From Deltaproteobacteria bacterium (GTDB lineage: Bacteria > Desulfobacterota > Desulfarculia > Adiutricales > Adiutricaceae), in the NCBI GenBank assembly GCA_031269135.1, contig JAISZP010000083.1, forward strand, positions 1 through 6,411: a stretch of DNA of 6,411 bases. Reading direction: 5' to 3'. Of the stretch, positions 1-5,379 are shown piece after piece. Below the pieces are notes generated by a model. The model did not search any database and was not told the origin of the DNA. It saw only the letters and a list, made by a program, of their open reading frames with translations. The first letter of the stretch is position 1, and every line of letters starts with the position of its first letter. Made by a program: the position numbers and the translations under genes.

Positions 1-7
1 CCGTTGA

Positions 8-943
8 ATGCGGATCATAAACGACTGGCTTACTGACCCAGTTAAAGACAGACCAAAAGTGGTTGTAACGGTGGGGGTTTTCGACGGACTCCATTTGGGA
101 CACCAATACCTTATAAGAAAAGTTATAGAGCGAGCTTCTCAGCTGGGGGTCGAATCGCTTGTCTTGACCTTTGACCCTCATCCTCTATCAGTTCTCTCGC
201 CCGCCTCAGCTCCGGACATCCTTACCACATTCGACCAAAAGTCCGAGTTCCTTTCCTCTTTCGCATTGAATCATTTTGCCCGATTGGTTTTTGATGAAAA
301 ACTCAGAGACACCTCTAGCGAAGAATTCCTTTCAAACGTTTTGACCAGGATGGCCGAACCGGTGGAGATTGTAATCGGAGCCGACTTTAGGTTTGGAAGA
401 AACGCCGAGGGGCAAGAGAGTTTTTTGAGGACCTGGGCTCGCGCTCGCCAAATAGGCGTGTCTCGAGTGGAGCTTCAGCAAGGCCATGACGTCGTCTATT
501 CAAGTTCTCACATCAGAAGCCTGCTTAAGGTCGGATTGGTGGAGGCCGCCGCCGCCTCTCTCGGCAGATGCTACAGGCTTTCAGGGGAGGTCGTTTACGG
601 CGCCGCCAGAGGCCGCAATTTAGGTTTTCCGACGGCCAATTTAGGTCAGATTCGACAACTCATCCCCGGCCCCGGCGTTTACGCGGTCTTAGCCCATCTT
701 AAAGGCAAATCCTTCAAGGGGATGACCAGCATTGGCCATAACCCCACCTTCGGCTCGTCTTACCTTACGGTTGAGACTAATCTGTTCGATTATTCGGAGG
801 ATTGCTACGGAGAAAAGTTAGAGGTGGATTTTGTGCGCCACCTGCGGGGCATGATGCGTTTCGACGGGCCGGCCAAGTTGAAGGAGCGGTTGTCGGCTGA
901 TGAAAAGGTGGCTAGAGAAATTCTGGCCGATCACGGGAAATAG
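8..943 (+). CDS. ribF: Bifunctional riboflavin kinase / FAD synthetase
   Basis: Converts riboflavin to FMN and then FMN to FAD in the cytoplasm, using ATP in both steps. The 311-residue length is normal for the family. The N-terminal adenylyltransferase half shows GVFDGLHLGH (residues 23-32), TFDPHP (54-59), GADFRFGRNAEG (124-135) and SSSHIR (165-170, usually SST-x-IR). The C-terminal kinase half shows GRNLGFPTAN (202-211), GVYAV (223-227) and VETNLFD (255-261), which keeps the conserved Glu256 but has Asn where His is usual. YGEKLEVDF and the LRGMMRF stretch close the kinase fold. The start is fixed by an in-frame TGA at 5-7 just before the ATG; no Shine-Dalgarno can be judged so near the window edge. 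It converges on the DUF167 gene with a 2-bp gap. Family assignment is secure. Confidence 0.97.
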   Translation: MRIINDWLTDPVKDRPKVVVTVGVFDGLHLGHQYLIRKVIERASQLGVESLVLTFDPHPLSVLSPASAPDILTTFDQKSEFLSSFALNHFARLVFDEKLRDTSSEEFLSNVLTRMAEPVEIVIGADFRFGRNAEGQESFLRTWARARQIGVSRVELQQGHDVVYSSSHIRSLLKVGLVEAAAASLGRCYRLSGEVVYGAARGRNLGFPTANLGQIRQLIPGPGVYAVLAHLKGKSFKGMTSIGHNPTFGSSYLTVETNLFDYSEDCYGEKLEVDFVRHLRGMMRFDGPAKLKERLSADEKVAREILADHGK

Positions 944-945
944 GG

Positions 946-1248
946 CTATTTGGGGGGCTTGAGGTCAATCTTTTTCAAAGCCGACTCCAACATGTCGTCC
1001 AGTTGTTCTTGGTCGTAACCGCTGACCTGGACTGTTTTGGTTCGCGAACTCATCCCTTGGACGATGGTTAAATTCGAAGCCTTAACGCCGAGAGACTTGG
1101 CCAAAAAACGGATAAGGCTTTGATTGGCCTCTCCGTCCACCGGCGGGGCGGTCAGGTTGATCTTTATCTGGTCTCCTTGTTTGGAGACGAATCGGTCTTT
1201 GGATGAGCGGGGCGTCAGACGGATTGAAATTTTGGCTGTTTTATCCAT
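946..1248 (-). CDS. DUF167 (YggU-type) family protein
   Basis: A 100-residue protein of the DUF167/UPF0235 family, whose biochemical role is not established. It contains the family hallmarks: an ISIRLTPRSSKDRF N-terminal strand (residues 7-20), the TAPPVDGEANQSLIRFLAK core (33-51) and the GMSSRTKTVQV segment (65-75). I chose the ATG at 1248 because the fold begins immediately after it. The frame stays open upstream to 1341, but that stretch is encoded by a short tandem DNA repeat and looks like no part of the family. The Shine-Dalgarno is poor: the nearest AAGG lies about 16 bases upstream. It is the last gene of the minus-strand run, 290 bp beyond yggT, and its stop codon nearly abuts that of ribF. 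Confidence 0.9.
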   Translation of the reverse strand: MDKTAKISIRLTPRSSKDRFVSKQGDQIKINLTAPPVDGEANQSLIRFLAKSLGVKASNLTIVQGMSSRTKTVQVSGYDQEQLDDMLESALKKIDLKPPK

Positions 1249-1538
1249 GAATTTTAATCTATTGGCCTTGAGTTTTCGATTCCGAGTTCCGGCGCCGAGT
1301 ACCGATATCGAGTACGGCGCCGAGTTCCGATTTCGAGTCATCTATTCCGGATTTTCCGGCTTGGATTCCTTCGCCTGGATTTCCCGACTTTTCGACTCGC
1401 TCGGGAAGGATTTGCGGCGCCTCGACGGATTTTTTTCGCCAAGAAATATCGAAGTTTAAAAACTAGCAATTACAAATGACGATTACATCCAAAAATTTCC
1501 AAATCCCAAATTGCAAACTAAAAAATGCTAATCCCAAA
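1249..1538. other. 290-bp gap between yggT and the DUF167 gene
   Basis: I see no protein gene here. The half next to the DUF167 gene holds a GC-rich 25-bp tandem repeat with dyads, listed separately. The middle holds a 7-bp inverted repeat, TTCCCGA/TCGGGAA at 1381-1387 and 1401-1407, with no T tract. The half next to yggT is A-rich on the plus strand and repetitive, also listed separately. In related gene orders a small divIVA-like gene can sit between yggT and DUF167; I found no remnant of one. No convincing -35/-10 pair for the DUF167 gene is visible. Confidence 0.6.
1291..1338. repeat. 25-bp tandem repeat with internal dyads
   Basis: Two units, at 1291-1313 and 1316-1338, start with GGCGCCGAGT and match at 21 of 23 positions; both differences are A to T (1301/1326 and 1307/1332). 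A more diverged third copy can be traced at about 1270-1290. The unit contains the palindromes GGCGCC and, in the first copy, CGATATCG. As a result 1291-1321 can also fold on itself, with GGCGCC, GTAC and CGAT pairing around small bulges. It lies 43 bp upstream of the DUF167 start, in the expected leader or promoter region. Function is unknown. Confidence 0.7.
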
Positions 1539-1540
1539 TC
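1456..1540. repeat. A-rich CAAAT-motif tract
   Basis: Plus-strand A-rich sequence in which CAAAT occurs four times. AATCCCAAAT occurs exactly twice, at 1502-1511 and 1530-1539, the second running into the yggT stop codon. It is degenerate and low-complexity rather than a clean array. Similar ACAAAT/CCAAAT tracts occur between genes in many bacteria; I cannot tell its origin or role. Confidence 0.4.
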
Positions 1541-2171
1541 ATATGGTTACAGGTCCTATCCAGCCGCTGCTTACTTTAAGAAGCCAGGTGGCGCTTACGT
1601 TGATCAGCGTATTGGTTATTAAGCTGTCGAAGAGAAATAAGCCGATCAAAAACACCACAGCTTTAATATCCACCCCTTTGGGGCCTTTTGGAAACCAACG
1701 CCGCAAAGGAGCGAGCAAAGGCTCCGTCAGACCGTAGACTATCAAGACTAAGGTATTGTTATAGGGAGGGTTCACCAAGCTTATTATGATTCTGGCCACC
1801 ATAAGAATCATCAAAAGCCATGTCAGATATGATAAAATTTGCAGCAACATCGTGACGATTATCGGAAAAGCGACGCTGACCGGCGCTCCTTTTCCGACTA
1901 AGGAAAAGAAAGCTCCCAATGGTCCTGCGAGAAAGTTTAGAACAATTATGATGATGATCGGCGAAAAGTCGATGCCGCCTAATCTTAAAGGAAACCATCT
2001 TCTGGCCAGATCCAGGACGGGGTCGGTGATGCTCGACAGAAAGCGCATAAAGGGGCTGAAAGGGTTCGGATTGAACCAGGTCAATAGAACCCGGATTATT
2101 AAAATCCAGATGTAGACGTTTACTATGGTCGGAATCATCTTGCCTACGGAGACCATAAGAGAGCCGGACAA
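1539..2171 (-). CDS. YggT family membrane protein, tandem two-domain form
   Basis: Integral inner-membrane protein of the YggT family, whose precise function is unsettled; relatives have been linked to envelope, division and osmotic functions. The 210 residues form two tandem YggT units. The first has hydrophobic segments at about 13-32 and 70-92 around TDPVLDLARRWFP (49-61). The second has segments at about 103-133 and 171-190 around TEPLLAPLRRWFP (149-161). The two signature motifs lie exactly 100 residues apart, showing internal duplication. I chose the TTG at 2171 because GGAGG at 2178-2182 sits six bases upstream of it. The in-frame TTG at 2177 touches that GGAGG and is too close, and the ATG at 2156 is too far. 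It lies 98 bp downstream of kdsD on the same strand and could be co-transcribed with it. Confidence 0.9.
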   Translation of the reverse strand: MSGSLMVSVGKMIPTIVNVYIWILIIRVLLTWFNPNPFSPFMRFLSSITDPVLDLARRWFPLRLGGIDFSPIIIIIVLNFLAGPLGAFFSLVGKGAPVSVAFPIIVTMLLQILSYLTWLLMILMVARIIISLVNPPYNNTLVLIVYGLTEPLLAPLRRWFPKGPKGVDIKAVVFLIGLFLFDSLITNTLINVSATWLLKVSSGWIGPVTI

Positions 2172-2177
2172 AAGCAA

Positions 2178-2182
2178 CCTCC
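2178..2182 (-). promoter_or_regulatory. Shine-Dalgarno GGAGG of yggT
   Basis: GGAGG on the minus strand, six bases before the TTG at 2171. It is the main argument for a TTG rather than an ATG start for yggT. Confidence 0.6.
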
Positions 2183-2269
2183 AGAACTGACGACGATTTA
2201 GATTAAACGGATATGGCTCTTAAAGAGCTGTAAGCGGCGGGGCGGGCAAGGCGAACAAGCCCGAGTCTC

Positions 2270-3232
2270 TCAACCGACGCCTGCGGCCAACAAATCGTGG
2301 ATGTGGATGACGCCTACGGGGCGCCCGCCATCGTCCAAAACAAAGGCGTTGCTGATGGACTTGGACTGCATTATGGCCAGGGCTTTGGCAGCCATAAGTC
2401 CGGGAGTGAAAGAAGTCGGGTTTTTCGTCATGACCTCCGAGCAAGGGGACTGCATCAAGTCAGGCCCCATATGGCGCCTGAGGTCGCCATCGGTTATTAT
2501 ACCGACTAAAACGCCTTTTTCCACTATGCCCAAACAACCCAAGCGCTTTCCAGTCATGGTGAAAAGCGCGTTGTTCATAATGTCGTCGGGGGAGGCCAGC
2601 GGCATCGATTCTTCGATGTGCATCAGATCGCCGACGGACATGAGCCGGTTTCCAAGTTTTCCGCCTGGGTGGTACTGGTGAAAGTCTTCAAGAGTGAAGC
2701 CTTTGGCTGTAAGCAAACTTAAAGCCAAGGCGTCTCCTAAGGCCAGCATCATGGTGGTCGAGGTGGTTGGCGCGCAGCCCAGTGGGCAGGCTTCTGAAAT
2801 GGTGGGGAGGGTGAAGACGACGTCGGATAGATGCCCCAGCAGGCTGTTGGGGTCTTTGGTCACGCCGATGATCTTTACGCTGAAGCGAACGCAAAACTGC
2901 AACAGTTCCGTCAATTCCACGGTCTGGCCGGAGTTGGAGAAGGCCAGAAGGACGTCTCGGCCCACCTCAAGCATGCCCAAATCCCCGTGGCCGGCTTCGC
3001 TCGGGTGGATGAAAAAGGCCGGGGTTCCGGTCGAAGCGAAGGTGGCCGCGACTTTTCGAGCGATATGTCCGCTTTTGCCCATGCCGGTGACGGCCACCCT
3101 GCCGGAGGCGTTCAGAATGGCGGCTACAGCCTGGTTAAACGAGTCGTCCAAGCCTTTGGCGAGAGTCTCCAAAGCCTTAGCCTCTTGAAGAATTATCGAG
3201 GCGGCGCCCGGTATGTGATTGATGTCCGTCAT
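2270..3232 (-). CDS. kdsD: Arabinose-5-phosphate isomerase (KpsF/GutQ family)
   Basis: Cytoplasmic enzyme that interconverts D-ribulose 5-phosphate and D-arabinose 5-phosphate, the first step towards Kdo for lipopolysaccharide. The 320 residues match the family length. An N-terminal SIS sugar-phosphate isomerase domain (about 35-190) carries VTGMGKSGHIARKVAATFAS, HPSEAGHGDLGM (76-87), SNSGQTVE (99-106), EACPLGCAPTTSTT (147-160) and HPGGKLG (188-194). Lys53, Glu106, Glu147 and His188 align with the four residues reported as important in E. coli KdsD (K59, E111, E152, H193). Two CBS domains follow, about 199-255 with TDGDLRR at 247-253, and about 262-318 ending in HIHDLLAAG. The ATG at 3232 has only a distant AAGGA upstream. 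With no other Kdo or capsule gene in view, kdsD is preferred over kpsF or gutQ, though the paralogues cannot be fully separated by sequence alone. Confidence 0.95.
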   Translation of the reverse strand: MTDINHIPGAASIILQEAKALETLAKGLDDSFNQAVAAILNASGRVAVTGMGKSGHIARKVAATFASTGTPAFFIHPSEAGHGDLGMLEVGRDVLLAFSNSGQTVELTELLQFCVRFSVKIIGVTKDPNSLLGHLSDVVFTLPTISEACPLGCAPTTSTTMMLALGDALALSLLTAKGFTLEDFHQYHPGGKLGNRLMSVGDLMHIEESMPLASPDDIMNNALFTMTGKRLGCLGIVEKGVLVGIITDGDLRRHMGPDLMQSPCSEVMTKNPTSFTPGLMAAKALAIMQSKSISNAFVLDDGGRPVGVIHIHDLLAAGVG

Positions 3233-3266
3233 GTAGTGATTTGAATCCTTTAGCCATTTTTAGTTA

Positions 3267-3295
3267 AATATAGGCTTTGGACTTCACTATGTCAA
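3267..3295 (-). promoter_or_regulatory. Predicted sigma70 promoter of kdsD
   Basis: Read on the minus strand, a perfect TTGACA (-35, at 3290-3295) and TATATT (-10, at 3267-3272, five of six to consensus) are separated by exactly 17 bp. Transcription would start near 3260, giving a leader of about 27 bases to the kdsD ATG. The -35 box overlaps the rlpA stop codon (3292-3294). This is the best promoter in the window and implies kdsD can be expressed independently of rlpA. Confidence 0.75.
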
Positions 3296-3897
3296 GGACG
3301 GTCGAAAGAATCCGGCATACTCCAATCGCCGAGGCGTAGTCTGGAGGTTTTAAAGTTCCTGGGCCTGTAGCGGGCGGCCAATCTCTTGGCTTTGTCCGCC
3401 GGAACGGCGGTCACCAACACTTGGACGATGCCCGGTCTATAGACGTCTAATTCGATGGCCGCCGCCTGACTGAGATCTATTATTCGTCCGTCGATGAACG
3501 GTCCTCGATCGTTGATTCTTAGATACATTTTTCTTTTGGTGCTTAAATTCACCACTTCCACCCAGGTTTGCAGAGGCAGAGTCTTATGGGCGGCCGAGAA
3601 TTCGTTCATGTCGTACACTTCTCCGCTTGCCGTTTTTCTCCCGTGGAACGGTTCTCCGTACCAAGAGGCCAACCCTTTCTCTTTATACCCGTCGGCGCTC
3701 TTGAGAATGTAGTAGCGTTTTCCGTTGACGACGTATGATTTGCCGCTGTTTTGGTTTTTTGATCGGCTTCCGCTTATGACGCAGCCGGAACTGGCTAAGG
3801 TTAGACACAAAGCCAGAATGATGAAGACGATGCAAATTTTTAATGGAGACTGACCCTTATGGTCGCAAGGTTTTTTATCATCAATAACGCAAGACAT
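3292..3897 (-). CDS. rlpA: RlpA-like septal-ring lipoprotein (lytic transglycosylase fold)
   Basis: RlpA proteins are outer-membrane lipoproteins with a double-psi beta-barrel; the Pseudomonas homologue cleaves peptidoglycan strands lacking stem peptides and helps daughter cells separate. The 201 residues begin with a long charged n-region, a hydrophobic core (about 19-35) and a lipobox-like LASSGC with Cys39 as the lipidation site; Ser at -3 is not the commonest residue there. The barrel starts at GLASWYGEPFHGRKTASGE (75-93) and continues through AAHKTLPL (102-109) and NDRGPF (129-134). Glu93, His104 and Asp130 sit where catalytic residues are expected. The protein ends soon after the barrel and has no C-terminal SPOR domain, unlike E. 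coli RlpA. The start at 3897 is supported by AGGAG at 3904-3908 with six-base spacing; no later start codon precedes the signal peptide core. The 5' end overlaps dacB on the opposite strand. Confidence 0.92.
   Translation of the reverse strand: MSCVIDDKKPCDHKGQSPLKICIVFIILALCLTLASSGCVISGSRSKNQNSGKSYVVNGKRYYILKSADGYKEKGLASWYGEPFHGRKTASGEVYDMNEFSAAHKTLPLQTWVEVVNLSTKRKMYLRINDRGPFIDGRIIDLSQAAAIELDVYRPGIVQVLVTAVPADKAKRLAARYRPRNFKTSRLRLGDWSMPDSFDRP
3845..3849 (+). promoter_or_regulatory. Shine-Dalgarno GGAGA of dacB
   Basis: GGAGA nine bases before the ATG at 3859, lying inside the antisense signal-peptide codons of rlpA. It favours 3859 over the in-frame ATG at 3913, which has no purine-rich site before it. 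Confidence 0.5.
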
Positions 3898-5259
3898 CAA
3901 TATCTCCTGATTATGGCCCTGATCGCGGTTATGCTGATTTTGCCCAAAGCGTTGCCCGCCCAAGAATTGGGAGTTGAAAATAATAAGGTCACCGAATTGA
4001 TTCTGGCGGCTAACACGAAAAGACCTTCGTCGAAGATCCTGCAAGACGCCGCCAAACTTCCCTGGCCGCAGAACGTCGAAAAAATGGCCGGGGCTGGGGC
4101 GGTATTGGTCACTGACAATTATGCCGAGGAAGGAAAGCGGGTCGAGCTTTTCTCCCTCAATGCCGAAAAAGATTACATACCGGCTTCAATCTTAAAATTA
4201 GTCACAGCTATGGTTTCTCTCGAGGTATTAGGACCTCAGTACCGCTTCCAGACTGATTTCTATCTGGACCCAGACGACAACCTGTGGATAGTCGGAAGAG
4301 GCGACCCCTTTTTAGTCTCTGAGGAATTGTGTTTGATTGCTCAGTCGCTCGTCGAGAGAGGTTTGCAAGCCGTCAACGATATCTATCTAGATACATCTTA
4401 TTTTGAAGCCGGTTTAGTCTTAGACGGCACCACATACACCATAAATCCTTACGATGCCTTCAATGGGGCCTTGTCGGTGAACTTCAATACCGTCACTTAC
4501 CTTATCGACAAAAAAGGTCAGATAGTTGAATACGATCAGTTCACCCCGCTTACGCCAATAACCAAGCAGTTGGCGGAAGAAAATCGACCCAAAAAGAATC
4601 CTCGAAAGGTCAAGGAGTATAGAATAAATATTTCTGAGAGTCCTCTTTTGGCGGAACAGCAGGCAGGACAATTTTTTTCCGCGATTCTGTCGAAATTCGG
4701 CATAGAGGTAAACGGCGAGGTGATTACCGGAAATGCCTTGCCGGCGGAGGCGACGCCCATTTATTCTCACGCCAACTCTCATGAGCTCCAGGAGCTTTTG
4801 GCCGTTTTGCTGGAGCATTCAAACAACTTTATGACGAACCAGATTTTCTTGTCCATGGGAGCGGAGGTGTACGGGGCGCCCGCGACTATGGAAAAAGGCC
4901 TCCAAGTCATATATGATTATCTAGCCGCTCGCGGGCTGGATAAACTCAACATTGTGGAAGCAAGCGGACTCAGTAGAAACAACACGATTACGGCCAAGCA
5001 GATGTCGGAACTGTTAGCCGTCTTTGAACCGTTTCGTCACCTCATCAAGAGCGATTCCGAAGGCGCCGTCATGTACAAGACCGGAACTATGGTCGACATT
5101 CAAACGCTGGCCGGCTACCTCATCCGGCCTGACCGTCCGGATGAGCCTTTAAGTCTGGTCATTTTATTGAACGGATCTTATCCCAACGGAACCAGAGAAA
5201 AGATTCTAGAAGCTCTGAAAGCGCATTTCATTCCCAATGAAGATTCGACGAACAGTTGA
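3859..5259 (+). CDS. dacB: D-alanyl-D-alanine carboxypeptidase/endopeptidase (PBP4, peptidase S13)
   Basis: Periplasmic low-molecular-mass class C penicillin-binding protein that trims terminal D-Ala from, or cleaves cross-links between, peptidoglycan stem peptides. The 466 residues are close to E. coli PBP4. An N-terminal signal peptide has a basic start, the core YLLIMALIAVMLIL (15-28) and probable cleavage after ALPA (34). The three penicillin-binding motifs are present: SILK with Ser110 as nucleophile and Lys113, SNN at 321-323 and KTG at 407-409. The roughly 200-residue gap between the first two motifs is the extra-domain insertion typical of S13 enzymes; GRGDPFL (147-153) is also characteristic. 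The start at 3859 is supported by GGAGA at 3845. It overlaps the rlpA coding region head-to-head by 39 bp. An alternative ATG at 3913 would remove the overlap and still leave a shorter signal peptide, but lacks a ribosome binding site. Confidence 0.93.
   Translation: MVARFFIINNARHQYLLIMALIAVMLILPKALPAQELGVENNKVTELILAANTKRPSSKILQDAAKLPWPQNVEKMAGAGAVLVTDNYAEEGKRVELFSLNAEKDYIPASILKLVTAMVSLEVLGPQYRFQTDFYLDPDDNLWIVGRGDPFLVSEELCLIAQSLVERGLQAVNDIYLDTSYFEAGLVLDGTTYTINPYDAFNGALSVNFNTVTYLIDKKGQIVEYDQFTPLTPITKQLAEENRPKKNPRKVKEYRINISESPLLAEQQAGQFFSAILSKFGIEVNGEVITGNALPAEATPIYSHANSHELQELLAVLLEHSNNFMTNQIFLSMGAEVYGAPATMEKGLQVIYDYLAARGLDKLNIVEASGLSRNNTITAKQMSELLAVFEPFRHLIKSDSEGAVMYKTGTMVDIQTLAGYLIRPDRPDEPLSLVILLNGSYPNGTREKILEALKAHFIPNEDSTNS
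3904..3908 (-). promoter_or_regulatory. Shine-Dalgarno AGGAG of rlpA
   Basis: AGGAG on the minus strand, six bases before the rlpA ATG at 3897. It fixes that start and lies inside the signal-peptide codons of dacB if dacB starts at 3859. Confidence 0.7.
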
Positions 5260-5280
5260 ATCGAAACGCATGAATCGAAA
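5257..5280. repeat. Short direct repeat over the dacB stop codon
   Basis: TGAATCGAAA occurs at 5257-5266 and again at 5271-5280, a 14-bp period; the first copy includes the dacB stop codon. No hairpin or T tract follows, so no terminator for dacB is apparent. It may be chance. Confidence 0.35.
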
Positions 5281-5300
5281 AGTCGTCCTTAAATGCTTAA

Positions 5301-5329
5301 TTAACCTTCAGCCGATGAAAACATAAAAA
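5301..5329 (+). promoter_or_regulatory. Possible promoter of the repeat-protein gene
   Basis: TTAACC (5301-5306) and TAAAAA (5324-5329) are 17 bp apart, each matching four of six sigma70 consensus bases. Initiation would be near 5337, leaving about 43 bases to the ATG at 5380. The match is weak; read-through from dacB, 120 bp upstream with no visible terminator, is an alternative. Confidence 0.3.
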
Positions 5330-5366
5330 GTTGGTCTTTGTTTTTAAAAAGAGTTTTTATGATGGA

Positions 5367-5372
5367 AAGGAG
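5367..5372 (+). promoter_or_regulatory. Shine-Dalgarno AAGGAG of the repeat-protein gene
   Basis: AAGGAG seven bases before the ATG at 5380. It selects this start over the in-frame TTG at 5338 and the ATGs at 5359 and 5362, which have no such site. It is the strongest ribosome binding site in the window. Confidence 0.8.
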
Positions 5373-5379
5373 TTTTTTA

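Noticed and set aside
1249..1341. Longer DUF167 gene starting at the ATG at 1341
   Set aside because: The extra 31 residues are encoded by the tandem DNA repeat, resemble no part of the family, and the conserved fold begins right after the ATG at 1248.
1381..1407. Inverted repeat TTCCCGA/TCGGGAA as a terminator
   Set aside because: The stem is 7 bp with a 13-base loop and no T tract follows on either strand.
1124..1459. 111-residue plus-strand open frame across the DUF167 gene and its upstream gap
   Set aside because: It is antisense to the DUF167 gene and then reads through the tandem repeat; there is no ribosome binding site or recognisable domain.
2216..2263. Small inverted repeats between kdsD and yggT (GCTCT/AGAGC and CGGGC/GCCCG)
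   Set aside because: Stems are only 5 bp and lack T tracts; not enough for a terminator or attenuator.
2694..3244. Long plus-strand open frames opposite kdsD
   Set aside because: They mirror a well-conserved KdsD sequence with intact catalytic residues; they have no recognisable protein content and are antisense shadows.
3898..4044. Longer rlpA frame starting at 4044
   Set aside because: It would put about 49 polar residues before the signal peptide and lie deep in dacB; AGGAG with good spacing supports 3897.
4420..4818. 132-residue minus-strand open frame inside dacB
   Set aside because: It is antisense to the conserved PBP4 insertion domain and has no family features.
5338..5379. Earlier starts (TTG 5338, ATG 5359, ATG 5362) for the repeat protein
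   Set aside because: None has a ribosome binding site, while AAGGAG sits seven bases before the ATG at 5380.
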